A stretch of 64,000 nt of DNA from Flavihumibacter petaseus NBRC 106054 (GCF_000974785.1 NZ_BBWV01000002.1:806001-870000); one strand, 5' to 3'; positions 1 through 8,040 are shown, counted from the first letter of the stretch. Notes: a model not told the origin generated them from the sequence alone. Numbers and translations are program-made.

Positions 1-1
1 C

Positions 2-694
2 GGAAAAGACAATCAGGTAGCGGGCCTCGAGAGCCGTACCCGGCAAACCTTTGACCAGGGCTGCCGCTACATGACGGTGCTGGAAGAACATCCTTCCGGT
101 GATATCCGCAATCGCCGGGGAGAATGGAACTACTATACCATGTCTATGTATGCCGGGTTATTTTTTACCGCCGATACGACCTGCGGTGAGGACAATTCCG
201 TGCAGGCTGCGGACCTTTCCCTCAAAGGAAAACGCGGACTCGAAAAGCACAAGGAGCAGCTGAAGATGCTGTTCTTCAATCCCGGGAAAAAGATCCCCGG
301 CATTCCCTTCATCGGGGATAAGATCAATATCTATGAACCGCCGCAGGCTGACCTGTATAATTTCGAGATTGACATGATGCCCTACCAGGGAAATCTCGCC
401 TATGTTTTTCGGATCTACCCGCGCGAAGGGCTCAGTGAAGCGCAGAAAGATCAGCTGGTATTCAACGAGATTACCACTTGGTTTGATGAAACCGATATGC
501 GCATCATTGGCCGGAAATACGACCTCAGTTACGACACCGGCCTGTATGATTTTGATGTTCAGATGGAAGTGAGCATCAGCAGGAAAGGAGACCTCCTGTT
601 GCCTACCCTGTTGCGGTACACCGGTACCTGGAAATACCCCTTCAAAAAAAGAGAGACTGGTGTATTTACAGCAACACTCTTCGATTTTCAGTAA
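2..694 (+). CDS. C-terminal part of an unrecognised protein (5' end outside window)
   Basis: The reading frame is open from base 2 with no stop before the TAA at 692-694, so the first Met (base 71) is probably internal and the gene starts upstream of the window. The visible part has about 230 residues, is soluble-looking, rich in aromatic and charged residues, and has no membrane segment. The ending (a Trp-Lys-Tyr-Pro-Phe-Lys-Lys-Arg stretch followed by Thr-Ala-Thr-Leu-Phe-Asp-Phe) reminds me of Bacteroidota proteins with a carboxypeptidase-like regulatory domain, but this is only an impression and no function is assigned. Its stop codon abuts the stop of the convergent pseudouridine synthase with no base in between. 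Confidence 0.75.
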   Translation, partial: GKDNQVAGLESRTRQTFDQGCRYMTVLEEHPSGDIRNRRGEWNYYTMSMYAGLFFTADTTCGEDNSVQAADLSLKGKRGLEKHKEQLKMLFFNPGKKIPGIPFIGDKINIYEPPQADLYNFEIDMMPYQGNLAYVFRIYPREGLSEAQKDQLVFNEITTWFDETDMRIIGRKYDLSYDTGLYDFDVQMEVSISRKGDLLLPTLLRYTGTWKYPFKKRETGVFTATLFDFQ

Positions 695-1750
695 CTATTT
701 CCGGTTGGCTGCAGTATAGCGGCGCCATTTTTCGATCAGCTGGTCCATGTCATCCGGCAACGGCGCTTCGAAAAAAACCTGTTCGCCTGTGGTCGGATGC
801 TGAAACCCGATATTGCGGGCATGCAGGGCATGCCGGGGACAGATCTCAAAGCAATTGTCCACGAACTGCTTGTATTTCGCATACACCGTTCCTTTCACGA
901 TCCGGTCACCGCCATAAAAATCATCGTTGAAGAGCGAATGTCCGATATGCTGCATGTGCACCCGGATCTGGTGCGTCCGGCCGGTTTCCAGGCGGCACTC
1001 TACCAGGGTTACGTAGCCGAAGCGTTCCAGTACCTTGTAATGGGTAATGGCATCCTTCCCGTGCTCGCCTTCAGGGTAGGCATCGTACAGTTTACGGAAA
1101 CGCCGGTGGCGGCCCACATGAGCGATGATCGTACCTTCATCTGCTTCCACATCTCCCCATACCAGCGCGATATACCGCCGGAAGATCGTATGATCGAAAA
1201 ACTGTTTTGCCAGGGAAGTGACAGCGCGGTCAGTTTTCGCCAGCACCATCAGCCCCGTGGTGTTTTTGTCGATCCGGTGAACGAGCCCGAACCGGGGTAA
1301 CGTTTCTTCTGAAATGGATTTATCCGTTTGTTGAAGGTACCAGGCGACACCATTGATCAGGGTGCCTTCCGGGTTACCGCTGCCCGGGTGCACCACCATA
1401 CCTGCCGGTTTGTTGATGATCATGATATCGCGGTCTTCGAACTGGATATTCAGCGGGATCTGCTGTGGAACGATATGTTCCCCTTTCTTTTCGTAGTGCG
1501 AATAAATAACGATCTCATCCGCGGGACGGATCTTGTAGTTGGATTGGGTTGGCCGTCCGTTCACGAGGATCCTGCCTGCCTCGATCGCTTTCTGGACCTT
1601 ATTGCGGGTGGCATATTCTATCCGGGAAACCAGGAACTTGTCGATCCGCATCAGTTCCTGACCACCGTCGATCCGGAAAACATGTTGTTCATATAGTTCT
1701 TCCGAGGCTTCCTGCTGTTCTTCCAGTTCTTCTGTATCCATAATGGCCAT
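695..1750 (-). CDS. rluD: RluA/RluD-family 23S rRNA pseudouridine synthase
   Basis: The 351-residue product should isomerise specific uridines of 23S rRNA (RluD modifies the helix 69 region in other bacteria). An S4 RNA-binding domain lies near residues 33-90, followed by the PsuA/RluA catalytic domain containing His-Arg-Ile-Asp-Lys-Asn-Thr-Thr-Gly, where the Asp at about residue 161 is the catalytic nucleophile of the family. A late Gly-Arg-Thr-His-Gln-Ile-Arg-Val-His motif is also typical. The open frame extends to 1777, but a TATTTTTG promoter element lies at 1766-1773, so the start is probably ATG 1750 or ATG 1741. The gene is divergent from lipB. The exact target within the RluA/C/D group is inferred only from size and the S4 domain. 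Confidence 0.93.
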   Translation of the reverse strand: MAIMDTEELEEQQEASEELYEQHVFRIDGGQELMRIDKFLVSRIEYATRNKVQKAIEAGRILVNGRPTQSNYKIRPADEIVIYSHYEKKGEHIVPQQIPLNIQFEDRDIMIINKPAGMVVHPGSGNPEGTLINGVAWYLQQTDKSISEETLPRFGLVHRIDKNTTGLMVLAKTDRAVTSLAKQFFDHTIFRRYIALVWGDVEADEGTIIAHVGRHRRFRKLYDAYPEGEHGKDAITHYKVLERFGYVTLVECRLETGRTHQIRVHMQHIGHSLFNDDFYGGDRIVKGTVYAKYKQFVDNCFEICPRHALHARNIGFQHPTTGEQVFFEAPLPDDMDQLIEKWRRYTAANRK

Positions 1751-1765
1751 ATCGCCGGGTTTTCG

Positions 1766-1773
1766 CAAAAATA
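1766..1773 (-). promoter_or_regulatory. -7 promoter element (TATTTTTG) for the pseudouridine synthase
   Basis: The minus strand reads TATTTTTG, a full match to the Bacteroidota -7 consensus TAnnTTTG, 15 bases before the ATG at 1750. No TTTG is found at the expected 19-base spacing. Confidence 0.5.
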
Positions 1774-1785
1774 GCATCCAAGCGC

Positions 1786-1793
1786 TACATTTG
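1786..1793 (+). promoter_or_regulatory. -7 promoter element (TACATTTG) for lipB
   Basis: TACATTTG matches TAnnTTTG and lies only four bases before the lipB ATG. If used, the transcript would be nearly leaderless. It sits back to back with the divergent element at 1766-1773. No clear -33 TTTG box is seen. Confidence 0.5.
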
Positions 1794-1797
1794 CGGA

Positions 1798-2505
1798 ATG
1801 CAGGAAGTATTGTTCACAGATCTGGGGCAGATGGAATACCAGAAAGCCTGGGACCTCCAGGAGACGCTGCTGCAGGAAAACCTGGCGCGGAAAGCGATCG
1901 GCGGCGAAACCGTACACCGGCTCCTGCTCGTGGAACACCCTCCTGTATATACGCTGGGCAAAAGCGGCAAGATGGAGCATGTGCTGATCGATGAAGCGGA
2001 ACGGGCTGCCAGGGGAATAGCGTTTTTCCGCACCAACCGCGGCGGGGATATCACTTACCATGGTCCCGGACAAATAGTAGGCTATCCGCTGCTTGACCTG
2101 GAGAAATTTGAGACGGATATCGGCAAATACCTGCGCCGCCTGGAAGAAACTGTGATCCGGACGATGGCGGTTTATGGCCTGAAGGGAGATCGCTCGGCAG
2201 GTGAAACGGGAGTATGGCTGGATCCTGATAAACCGGGAAAGGAGCGGAAGATCTGTGCCATTGGAGTCCGTTGCAGCCGGTGGCTTACCATGCATGGCTT
2301 TGCTTTCAATGTTTCGCCTGACCTCAGCTATTTCGGCCATATCGTACCCTGCGGCATTCAGCAGAAAGCAGTTACTTCCCTGGAAAAGGAATTGGGGTTT
2401 GCACCGGATATGGCGGAAGTGAAAGCTGTTCTGTTACGGGAATTTGAGGCAGTATTCGACGTGCAGTTGTCAGCTGCTGCTGTTCCTGTACCAGTTGCCG
2501 GCTAG
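1798..2505 (+). CDS. lipB: Octanoyl-[acyl carrier protein]:protein octanoyltransferase
   Basis: LipB moves octanoate from acyl carrier protein onto the lipoyl domains of 2-oxo acid dehydrogenases and the glycine cleavage H protein, the first step of endogenous lipoate synthesis. The 235-residue protein carries the signature Arg-Gly-Gly-Asp-Ile-Thr-Tyr-His-Gly-Pro-Gly-Gln (residues 81-92), the catalytic Lys151 in a Lys-Ile-Cys-Ala-Ile-Gly context, and the thioester-forming Cys185 in Pro-Cys-Gly-Ile. Length and spacing fit the family. The short Ala/Val/Pro-rich tail after residue 222 is not part of the usual fold. Glycine cleavage protein P is also in this window (gcvP), though not adjacent. 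The stop overlaps the convergent neighbour's stop in the palindrome CTAG. Confidence 0.96.
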   Translation: MQEVLFTDLGQMEYQKAWDLQETLLQENLARKAIGGETVHRLLLVEHPPVYTLGKSGKMEHVLIDEAERAARGIAFFRTNRGGDITYHGPGQIVGYPLLDLEKFETDIGKYLRRLEETVIRTMAVYGLKGDRSAGETGVWLDPDKPGKERKICAIGVRCSRWLTMHGFAFNVSPDLSYFGHIVPCGIQQKAVTSLEKELGFAPDMAEVKAVLLREFEAVFDVQLSAAAVPVPVAG

Positions 2506-3560
2506 AAGTCTTTTCCGATAAAGAACCTGTTCTTCTCTTTCAGGTTGCCGTCTTCATACAATTCAAACAGGAACCATCCGGCGTGATGGAAATTTGCCTT
2601 GTCCAGCAACAGGATCTGGTCCCGGATATCTTTTACCTCAAACAGGAAACTCTTGTCCTCTTCGTAAAAGCGGACCTTGTAATTCCTGGTCGCCGCATCC
2701 GGAAGCTCAATATGCAGCAACCCGGTTTTATCCGTAAACACATAGCGGGAGACCTTAAAGGTTTCCTTGGGTACGAATGGCCTGATGATCAGGGTGTCAT
2801 TGATCACGGAAACCATGGTGTCCTTTGTTTTCAGGGTAACGGAATCCCGGAATCGCTTCAGCAGGGATTCGCGGACCGGCGCTTTGAGGGTGTCACCTCT
2901 TTTGACCTGGTAGATCTTTTCGGGAACTACCGGCGGCGTTACGGGCACCACCGGCGGTTTGTTATTTTCCTTGGGCGGCAGCACCGGCGGCGGGATCTCC
3001 GGCACTTTTTCGGAGGGCTTTTCCGAAGGCTTGCCAGTAGTTTTATCAGCCGCTTTCTCAGGGGCGGACAGTTTCTCCCGCAAACGGTCTTCTTCCGTTA
3101 CCACGGGTCTCGGTGGAACAACGCCGGCCTGAGATGATTTCCTTGTTACAGGTGCCTGCTGTTCCGGCTTTTTAGCCGGTGGCGGGGGTGGTGGCGGAAT
3201 ATATTTTACAGGTTTCCTGGAAGTGCTGAAAATATAACGGCCACTGTCGAGCAGGATATACAGGCGGTAATACTGACTGGTATCCGGCGACCTGGTATCC
3301 ACGTAGCCATTTTGCAAAACGACAGGATCGGGGAGGGTCATGATGGATTTGAACTGGCGGAGACTATCCTTCGACCTTTGAATACTGAGCTGGCGGATCT
3401 TCTGACCATAAGGATTGGTCCAGCTGATGAGCACCCGGTTGTTGGTCCGGCGCACAGCGGTAAAGGAAGGCAGTGTATCCTGCCCCAGGGCAACCTGGAA
3501 CAGGCAGGAACAAAGCAATATCAACACCGGGAACCGGAAATATCCAACGTACCATTTCAT
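2502..3560 (-). CDS. Secreted Fn3-like protein with proline-rich linker
   Basis: The predicted 352-residue protein starts with a typical signal peptide (hydrophobic core about residues 8-24, cleavage after Ala-Leu-Gly). A fibronectin-III-like segment follows (about residues 30-115), where Trp-Thr-Asn-Pro and the Ser-Gln-Tyr-Tyr-Arg-Leu-Tyr strand are recognisable. Then comes a run of seven prolines and a long Pro/Lys/Glu-rich low-complexity linker (about 120-225), and a C-terminal globular region of unknown type. It is likely anchored at or exported to the periplasm or surface. ATG 3560 is preferred over ATG 3569 because a TATATTTG element at 3567-3574 overlaps the latter. Function unknown. 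Confidence 0.8.
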   Translation of the reverse strand: MKWYVGYFRFPVLILLCSCLFQVALGQDTLPSFTAVRRTNNRVLISWTNPYGQKIRQLSIQRSKDSLRQFKSIMTLPDPVVLQNGYVDTRSPDTSQYYRLYILLDSGRYIFSTSRKPVKYIPPPPPPPAKKPEQQAPVTRKSSQAGVVPPRPVVTEEDRLREKLSAPEKAADKTTGKPSEKPSEKVPEIPPPVLPPKENNKPPVVPVTPPVVPEKIYQVKRGDTLKAPVRESLLKRFRDSVTLKTKDTMVSVINDTLIIRPFVPKETFKVSRYVFTDKTGLLHIELPDAATRNYKVRFYEEDKSFLFEVKDIRDQILLLDKANFHHAGWFLFELYEDGNLKEKNRFFIGKDF

Positions 3561-3566
3561 CGCCGG

Positions 3567-3574
3567 CAAATATA
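3567..3574 (-). promoter_or_regulatory. -7 promoter element (TATATTTG)
   Basis: The minus strand reads TATATTTG six bases before the ATG at 3560, a full match to TAnnTTTG. It supports the shorter start. No convincing -33 box. Confidence 0.5.
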
Positions 3575-3583
3575 AGTCAGACC

Positions 3584-4516
3584 CTATGCTTCGGCGGACA
3601 AAAAATTGAGGGTTCCCTGGGGTAGCGAAAGATTGCCCTGGAGCCCGCCGGAATGAATAATGAGGATCCTGTCGCCCGGGGAAAAATAATTTCTGCCCGC
3701 CAGTTTGCTGATGCCGTATAACAGTTTTGCAGTATAGACAAAATCGGTGGGCAGGTTCCAGGTGTCATACAGGTGGTTCATGAAATCAAAAAGCTCCGGC
3801 TGATGACGGGCATAACCGCCGAAATGAAAATCCTGCCAGATGCGGAACCTGTCCCTGCTTTCCGGCACCCATTCCCGGATAGCGGGGGTAATGGTGTCGG
3901 TTCCTTTAAGACTGGAAATGCCGATCACCTGCTGTTCCGGCAGGCTGGACCGGAGGAGTCCGGCGAGTGTTGTTCCCGTTCCGACAGCCGCTGCAATATG
4001 GGTATAGCCGCTGAGGTTTTCCAGGTGTTGCAGGATGGTTGCTGCTCCCCGGATACCATCATTGCCGCTGCCGCCTTCGGGAATGATCAATGTATTATTT
4101 TTTAATAATATTTCACCAAGGTCTGCCGCAATATTTTCCGGCGTTTCCTGCAACTGGCGGTACAATTGCCTGGAAACGGGATAAAGGGTCATGCCGTAGC
4201 GCCTTGCGGCCTGAAGTGTATGTGAATTCAATTCCTGTTCTTCTCCCCGGATGATCGCTGCTGAGGCGAGACCGTGAAGTGCAGCTGCAAGAGCAGTGGC
4301 TACGACATGGTTCGAGTAGGCCCCACCGAAAGTCAACAGCCGGTCTTTGTTCTCAGATTTTGCTTTTTCCAGCCAGTAGCGCAGCTTGTACCACTTGTTG
4401 CCAGACACGACCGGGTGCACCTGGTCAAGCCGCAGGCAATCTGCCGCAACCGTTTGACCGGGGAATCCGGGCAGCTCCTGGAGGGTGGGCGGATTGGTAT
4501 GCAGGTTCAAATTCAT
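3584..4516 (-). CDS. PLP-dependent enzyme, ACC deaminase/D-cysteine desulfhydrase family
   Basis: A fold-type II PLP enzyme of 310 residues. The PLP lysine is expected in Ser-Gly-Asn-Lys (Lys41), followed by a Lys-Leu-Arg-Tyr segment like the family's Lys-Leu-Glu-Tyr. Gly-Gly-Ala-Tyr-Ser-Asn-His (about 63-69), Pro-Glu-Gly-Gly-Ser and a Gly-Thr-Gly-Thr-Thr phosphate-binding loop also fit. Members either deaminate 1-aminocyclopropane-1-carboxylate or desulfhydrate D-cysteine, and the motifs alone do not decide. The frame runs up to 4864, but the upstream part lies antisense to the next gene and has no family resemblance. ATG 4516 gives the normal family length and follows a TAAATTTG element. 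Confidence 0.88.
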   Translation of the reverse strand: MNLNLHTNPPTLQELPGFPGQTVAADCLRLDQVHPVVSGNKWYKLRYWLEKAKSENKDRLLTFGGAYSNHVVATALAAALHGLASAAIIRGEEQELNSHTLQAARRYGMTLYPVSRQLYRQLQETPENIAADLGEILLKNNTLIIPEGGSGNDGIRGAATILQHLENLSGYTHIAAAVGTGTTLAGLLRSSLPEQQVIGISSLKGTDTITPAIREWVPESRDRFRIWQDFHFGGYARHQPELFDFMNHLYDTWNLPTDFVYTAKLLYGISKLAGRNYFSPGDRILIIHSGGLQGNLSLPQGTLNFLSAEA

Positions 4517-4545
4517 ATGGGAATATTTATATTCGCTCCCTAAAA

Positions 4546-4553
4546 CAAATTTA
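4546..4553 (-). promoter_or_regulatory. -7 promoter element (TAAATTTG)
   Basis: The minus strand reads TAAATTTG 29 bases before ATG 4516, in the short divergent region before the nucleotidyltransferase gene. Confidence 0.4.
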
Positions 4554-4558
4554 GCAGA

Positions 4559-5461
4559 ATGCAACCAACCCTTGTGATATTGGCGGCGGGTATGGCTTCC
4601 CGTTACGGCAGCCTGAAGCAGATCCAGTCTTTTGGTCCCAGTGGCGAAACGATCATGGAATATTCGATTTTTGACGCCATCCGTGCAGGATTCGGAAAAG
4701 TGGTATTTATTATTCGCAAAGAGTTTGAAAAGGATTTCCAGGAGGTTTTTGGAAGCAAACTGGAAGGAAAGATAAAAGTGGACTATGTTTTCCAGGACCT
4801 GAATGCGCACCTGAAAGACGGGCCGGCACCGGAAGGCCGTACGAAACCCTGGGGAACGGCACATGCCGTGCTTTGCGCAGAGTCAGCAGTTCAGGAGAAT
4901 TTTGCAGTGATCAATGCAGACGACTTCTATGGCCGGGATGCATTTGAGAAAGCGGCCGATTTCTGCAGGAATGGCTGTAATGAACATACTTATAGTATCA
5001 TCGGCTATGAATTATTGAAGACCCTTTCTGACCATGGTACGGTGAACCGGGGTGTCTGCCAGGTGGACGGCAATGGCAACCTGTTTTCCATCGCAGAACG
5101 CCTCAACATATCCCTCCAGGACGGAACGATCGTTTGTAATGACGACCAGGAACCGGCAACATTGCCGCTGGATTCCAGTGTTTCCATGAACTTCTGGTGT
5201 TTTCATCCGTCTGTATTTAAGATCAGCCAGCAGATGTTTGATGAGTTTGTGGCAGAGAACCGGGAAAACCTGAAAGCCGAATTTTTCATCCCCATTGTGG
5301 CTGACAGGTTCAGCAAGTCCGGCCAGGGAGTGATTCCTGTGATTCCGACCTCCAGCAACTGGTTTGGCGTGACGTATAAAGAAGACGCGCCAAGCGTTCA
5401 GGAAAGCCTGGATGCACTGGTGGCAGCAGGAGAGTACCCGACCAGTTTATGGAAGTCCTGA
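4559..5461 (+). CDS. Sugar-phosphate nucleotidyltransferase family protein
   Basis: The 300-residue protein has the nucleotide-binding signature Leu-Ala-Ala-Gly-Met-Ala-Ser-Arg-Tyr-Gly-Ser-Leu-Lys-Gln (residues 8-21) of the NTP_transferase fold, a Trp-Gly-Thr-Ala-His segment near residue 98, and a metal-binding Asn-Ala-Asp-Asp near 119. Members transfer NMP onto sugar 1-phosphates to make NDP-sugars for envelope glycans. The substrate cannot be told from sequence. No sugar-pathway genes sit next to it. It is transcribed alone, with a strong terminator 26 bases after the stop. Confidence 0.88.
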   Translation: MQPTLVILAAGMASRYGSLKQIQSFGPSGETIMEYSIFDAIRAGFGKVVFIIRKEFEKDFQEVFGSKLEGKIKVDYVFQDLNAHLKDGPAPEGRTKPWGTAHAVLCAESAVQENFAVINADDFYGRDAFEKAADFCRNGCNEHTYSIIGYELLKTLSDHGTVNRGVCQVDGNGNLFSIAERLNISLQDGTIVCNDDQEPATLPLDSSVSMNFWCFHPSVFKISQQMFDEFVAENRENLKAEFFIPIVADRFSKSGQGVIPVIPTSSNWFGVTYKEDAPSVQESLDALVAAGEYPTSLWKS

Positions 5462-5487
5462 TCCGGTCAGAGTATAATTACAGCATT

Positions 5488-5517
5488 AAAAAGCCCCTCC
5501 GGTTAGAGGGGCTTTTT
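5488..5517 (+). terminator. Rho-independent terminator
   Basis: A perfect GCCCCTC/GAGGGGC stem with a 6-base loop is flanked by A5 and T5 runs, so it can work for the nucleotidyltransferase gene (+) and for the convergent protease gene (-). Confidence 0.92.
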
Positions 5518-5547
5518 CAATATTGGGATGTGGTGGTCAGGACCGCA

Positions 5548-6651
5548 TTAATAACTCATTACATTAAAAACGCAATCTTCAATCTTTTTGATCTGCTGTA
5601 CCCGGTCAATTCCTTTGAGTGCACTATGCTGGGAAAGACGGATAGAAATGGAACTGTCGGTTCTCAGGGAATCGAGCGCCCGCAGGATATTTTTACTTTG
5701 ACTGCTGAATACGACACCTTCGGCGGACAATTGTTTGCCACTTAATACACCGATAATCTCTCCATTGTGGTTGAAAATCGGGCCACCAGAGTTGCCGGGA
5801 TTTGCTGAGATGGATAACTGGAACGCCGAGGTATCCCCATTTAAGCCTGTTTTTGCACTCAGGTATCCTTCATTATAGACGATTTCTGTGCGGGGGTATC
5901 CGAGGGTGAAGATCTGCTCGCCCAGGTCACCTCTATTCGGCCGAATGGCATAGGGGAGGCGGGATATTGTTTCAAAGCGACTATCGGCAATTTTTAAAAT
6001 GGCGATATCGGTATGTTCATTGACGTGCAGCGTTTTAGCTTTGAAATATTCACCTTTGGAATTAACAATATAAACGGAATCCGCTTTGGCAACGACGTGG
6101 GCACTGGTAACAAGATAACCTCTTCCGTCGATCAGGAAGCCGGTACCTCCGAACTTACCGGGGTCCACCGGGCGGACGGGCAGCGATTCTGCCTTGGTTG
6201 TGATGGTGTTCAGCTGGTTTTGTGCTTTCGCCTGGGACGCTTTAACCGCATTGATCTCTCTTTTCAGCTGGGCAAACTCGGAAGGGGAGCTTTTCGGGGA
6301 AAAATAGGTGACCATACCGCTGATGGCCAGGGCAGTAATACCGGCGATCGATGCAGCAACGGCGAATACCCTTTTATATTTACCGGCCTGCAGGAAACGG
6401 ACCTTCGGCATTTCCTCACGGATTTCACCGGCTTCACGCAGCTGGTTATGCGTATCGTGCAGCAGGGTTTTCATGCTTTTCCGGTCGCCATACTGGTCAA
6501 TTTGTTGTAGAAACAGGCTATGTTCCACCACAAGCTGGTCGATTTCAGGCCGTTCTTTGCGGAGCTGGTCAAAACGGGTGCGTTCCTCTTCGGTCATGTC
6601 ACCCCCGAGGTAGCGCTCTGCGAGTTCCAGCATTTGTACATCTTCGGTCAT
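5548..6651 (-). CDS. Membrane-anchored trypsin-like protease with anti-sigma-like N-terminus
   Basis: The 367-residue protein has three parts. Residues 1-95 form an acidic helical cytoplasmic domain resembling Bacteroidota anti-sigma N-termini (Leu-Ala-Glu-Arg-Tyr-Leu-Gly-Gly followed by Glu-Glu-Glu-Arg). One membrane helix spans about 96-117, followed by a short coiled coil. From about 165 a chymotrypsin/DegP-type (S1C) domain follows with an intact triad: His185 (Ser-Ala-His-Val-Val), Asp215 (His-Thr-Asp-Ile-Ala) and Ser288 (Gly-Asn-Ser-Gly-Gly-Pro). No PDZ domain follows. ATG 6651 sits one base after the stop of the ECF sigma gene (6653-7216), so translation is probably coupled. Inference: it binds the sigma factor and carries its own periplasmic protease. 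The protease call is firm, the anti-sigma role is not. Confidence 0.88.
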   Translation of the reverse strand: MTEDVQMLELAERYLGGDMTEEERTRFDQLRKERPEIDQLVVEHSLFLQQIDQYGDRKSMKTLLHDTHNQLREAGEIREEMPKVRFLQAGKYKRVFAVAASIAGITALAISGMVTYFSPKSSPSEFAQLKREINAVKASQAKAQNQLNTITTKAESLPVRPVDPGKFGGTGFLIDGRGYLVTSAHVVAKADSVYIVNSKGEYFKAKTLHVNEHTDIAILKIADSRFETISRLPYAIRPNRGDLGEQIFTLGYPRTEIVYNEGYLSAKTGLNGDTSAFQLSISANPGNSGGPIFNHNGEIIGVLSGKQLSAEGVVFSSQSKNILRALDSLRTDSSISIRLSQHSALKGIDRVQQIKKIEDCVFNVMSY

Positions 6652-6652
6652 G

Positions 6653-7216
6653 CTACTGGGTTTTATACTGGGCAAAAAACAATTTTTTCAAACGGGTAAG
6701 GCACTTATACTTCTGGTTCTTGGCATTTTCAGCATTGGTGTAGCCAAAACTGGCGGCAATATCTGACATGCTTTTCTTCTTGATATAATAAGCGTCCAGC
6801 AGGCTGCGGCAAGGCTCTCCAAGGCTCAGCATCGCTTTTTCCATCAGGGAGAAGCTTTGCTGCTGCGCTTCCATTCTTTCAACATCATCCTCCACCGGTA
6901 CCACGGCTGCCAGGGATTCTACCTCTTCGGAATACTTCTGTAATTGCTGTAACCTTTTGAGCCACAGCCGCCTCGCTACTGCGTAGAGATAGGTTTTCAG
7001 CTGGCAGTTCAGTTCAAATTCGCCGGATTTTGCCTTGTCATACAACACCATCATGGTTTCCTGGAAGATATCCCTGGCGTCGTCCACTGATCCGTTATTG
7101 TTCACGATCAGCGTCTGCACCATTCCAAAATGCGTTTTGTAAATGGTTTCCGTCGCTGCTCGTTCCCGCAATGCCAGCCTTCTGATCAAATCCTGTTCTG
7201 AAGCGTCGTAACTCAA
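6653..7216 (-). CDS. ECF-type RNA polymerase sigma factor
   Basis: The 187-residue protein has sigma-70 region 2 (about residues 15-90, with Asp-Ala-Arg-Asp-Ile-Phe-Gln-Glu-Thr) and a C-terminal region 4 helix-turn-helix (about 130-185, Lys-Ser-Met-Ser-Asp-Ile-Ala). It lacks other sigma domains, as in the extracytoplasmic-function group. The only start near the N-terminus is TTG at 7216, because an in-frame TAA lies five codons upstream and the first internal ATG would delete part of region 2. It is the first gene of a two-gene operon with the anti-sigma-like protease, which points to an envelope signal. Confidence 0.9.
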   Translation of the reverse strand: MSYDASEQDLIRRLALRERAATETIYKTHFGMVQTLIVNNNGSVDDARDIFQETMMVLYDKAKSGEFELNCQLKTYLYAVARRLWLKRLQQLQKYSEEVESLAAVVPVEDDVERMEAQQQSFSLMEKAMLSLGEPCRSLLDAYYIKKKSMSDIAASFGYTNAENAKNQKYKCLTRLKKLFFAQYKTQ

Positions 7217-7342
7217 ACTGATTACTGTTTAATACCTAAAATAACGAATAGTAACCCGGATGCAGGAGAAATAGTTGGAAGAAGGGGAGTTTAGGAGTTT
7301 GGTTGTTTATGAGTTTAGAAGTTGGAACCCGGGGGCGGAAAG

Positions 7343-7386
7343 GTTTGTAGTTTGGGGGTCTGGGGTTTGAAGTTAGGTTTGAGGTT
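7343..7386 (+). repeat. Left arm of a 44-bp inverted repeat
   Basis: This G/T-rich arm pairs with 7666-7709 with three mismatches in 44 bases. It contains a 17-base core (7358-7374) that recurs exactly at 36107-36123. Confidence 0.85.
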
Positions 7387-7464
7387 GGCTTTGCTTTGCC
7401 GACCGAAGCTTCAGCGTAGGCAGGGCTGCTGAAGATTATCCAGGGACTATCTCACAGTAATCTA

Positions 7465-7503
7465 ATAGCCGTCTAACAGCCGTCCTACAGCCATCCTATA
7501 GCG
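7465..7503 (+). repeat. Degenerate 11-base tandem repeat inside the inverted-repeat element
   Basis: Three and a half units follow each other: ATAGCCGTCTA, ACAGCCGTCCT, ACAGCCATCCT and a partial ATAGCG. A near-complementary copy lies at 7539-7554, so the middle of the element can fold into a hairpin. Confidence 0.7.
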
Positions 7504-7665
7504 AAAGTACCCTTTTGCTGGGGGACCGCTATTGTTTTGCTGTAGGATGGCTATTGGCTGACTAAGGGGCAGCAGCTGGCTGAGGCTTGATTAGATCCTA
7601 TTTTGTAATTGATTATCAAATAGATATTAGTTGCGGAGCGTCATTATTCACACCCAGGCACCCAA

Positions 7666-7709
7666 AACCTCAAACCTGACTTCAAACCCCAGACCCCCAA
7701 ACCTCAAAC
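7666..7709 (-). repeat. Right arm of the 44-bp inverted repeat
   Basis: Reverse complement of the left arm at 7343-7386 with three mismatches. The two arms enclose 279 bases without coding potential. Confidence 0.85.
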
Positions 7710-7796
7710 TTTAAAAAAAAATCCTCCCCGGCAGGTTACCTTTTTCCATTCCCCGTATTAATCCCTAAATCAATCATTCAATACAAAAAGACAACA

Positions 7797-8012
7797 ATGA
7801 AAAAGCTCCTTTTCGTTCTGGCTATTGGCGCTGCATTTGCAGCTTGTAACAACGCTGCTGAAACTACTACCGAAGCTACTGCTGATTCTGCAGTGAAAGC
7901 AGTTGATTCTGCTGTAACCGCAACTGTTGACAGTGCTAAAGCTGTAATTGATTCTACCGCTTCTGCAGTAGTTGACAGCGCTAAAGCTAAGGTTGACTCT
8001 CTGAAAAAATAA
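7797..8012 (+). CDS. Small Ala/Val/Asp/Ser-repeat lipoprotein
   Basis: The 71-residue product begins with a lipoprotein signal peptide and a lipobox-like Phe-Ala-Ala-Cys (Cys17). The remaining part consists of repeats based on Val-Asp-Ser-Ala-(Lys/Val), which would form a long amphipathic helix. No Cys other than the lipidated one is present. Expected location is the periplasmic face of the inner or outer membrane. It resembles small Lpp-like or stress-type helical lipoproteins in composition, but no family is identified. Strong ATG context and two terminator-like hairpins downstream suggest an abundant monocistronic transcript. Confidence 0.85.
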   Translation: MKKLLFVLAIGAAFAACNNAAETTTEATADSAVKAVDSAVTATVDSAKAVIDSTASAVVDSAKAKVDSLKK

Positions 8013-8040
8013 GAATTTCATATGGCAAGCAATCGCTAGT

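Larger units (their letters stand above)
7217..7796. other. Non-coding intergenic region with inverted-repeat element
   Basis: There is no credible gene in these 580 bases. Most of the space (7343-7709) is bounded by a 44-bp inverted repeat. Inside are degenerate 11-base tandem units (7465-7503) and a facing imperfect inverted copy (7539-7554). The last 90 bases should hold the promoter of the small lipoprotein, but no full TAnnTTTG was found. Confidence 0.7.

Noticed and set aside
4517-4864. Long N-terminal extension of the ACC-deaminase-like gene
   Set aside because: Antisense to the nucleotidyltransferase gene, upstream of the promoter element, and outside the family's normal length.
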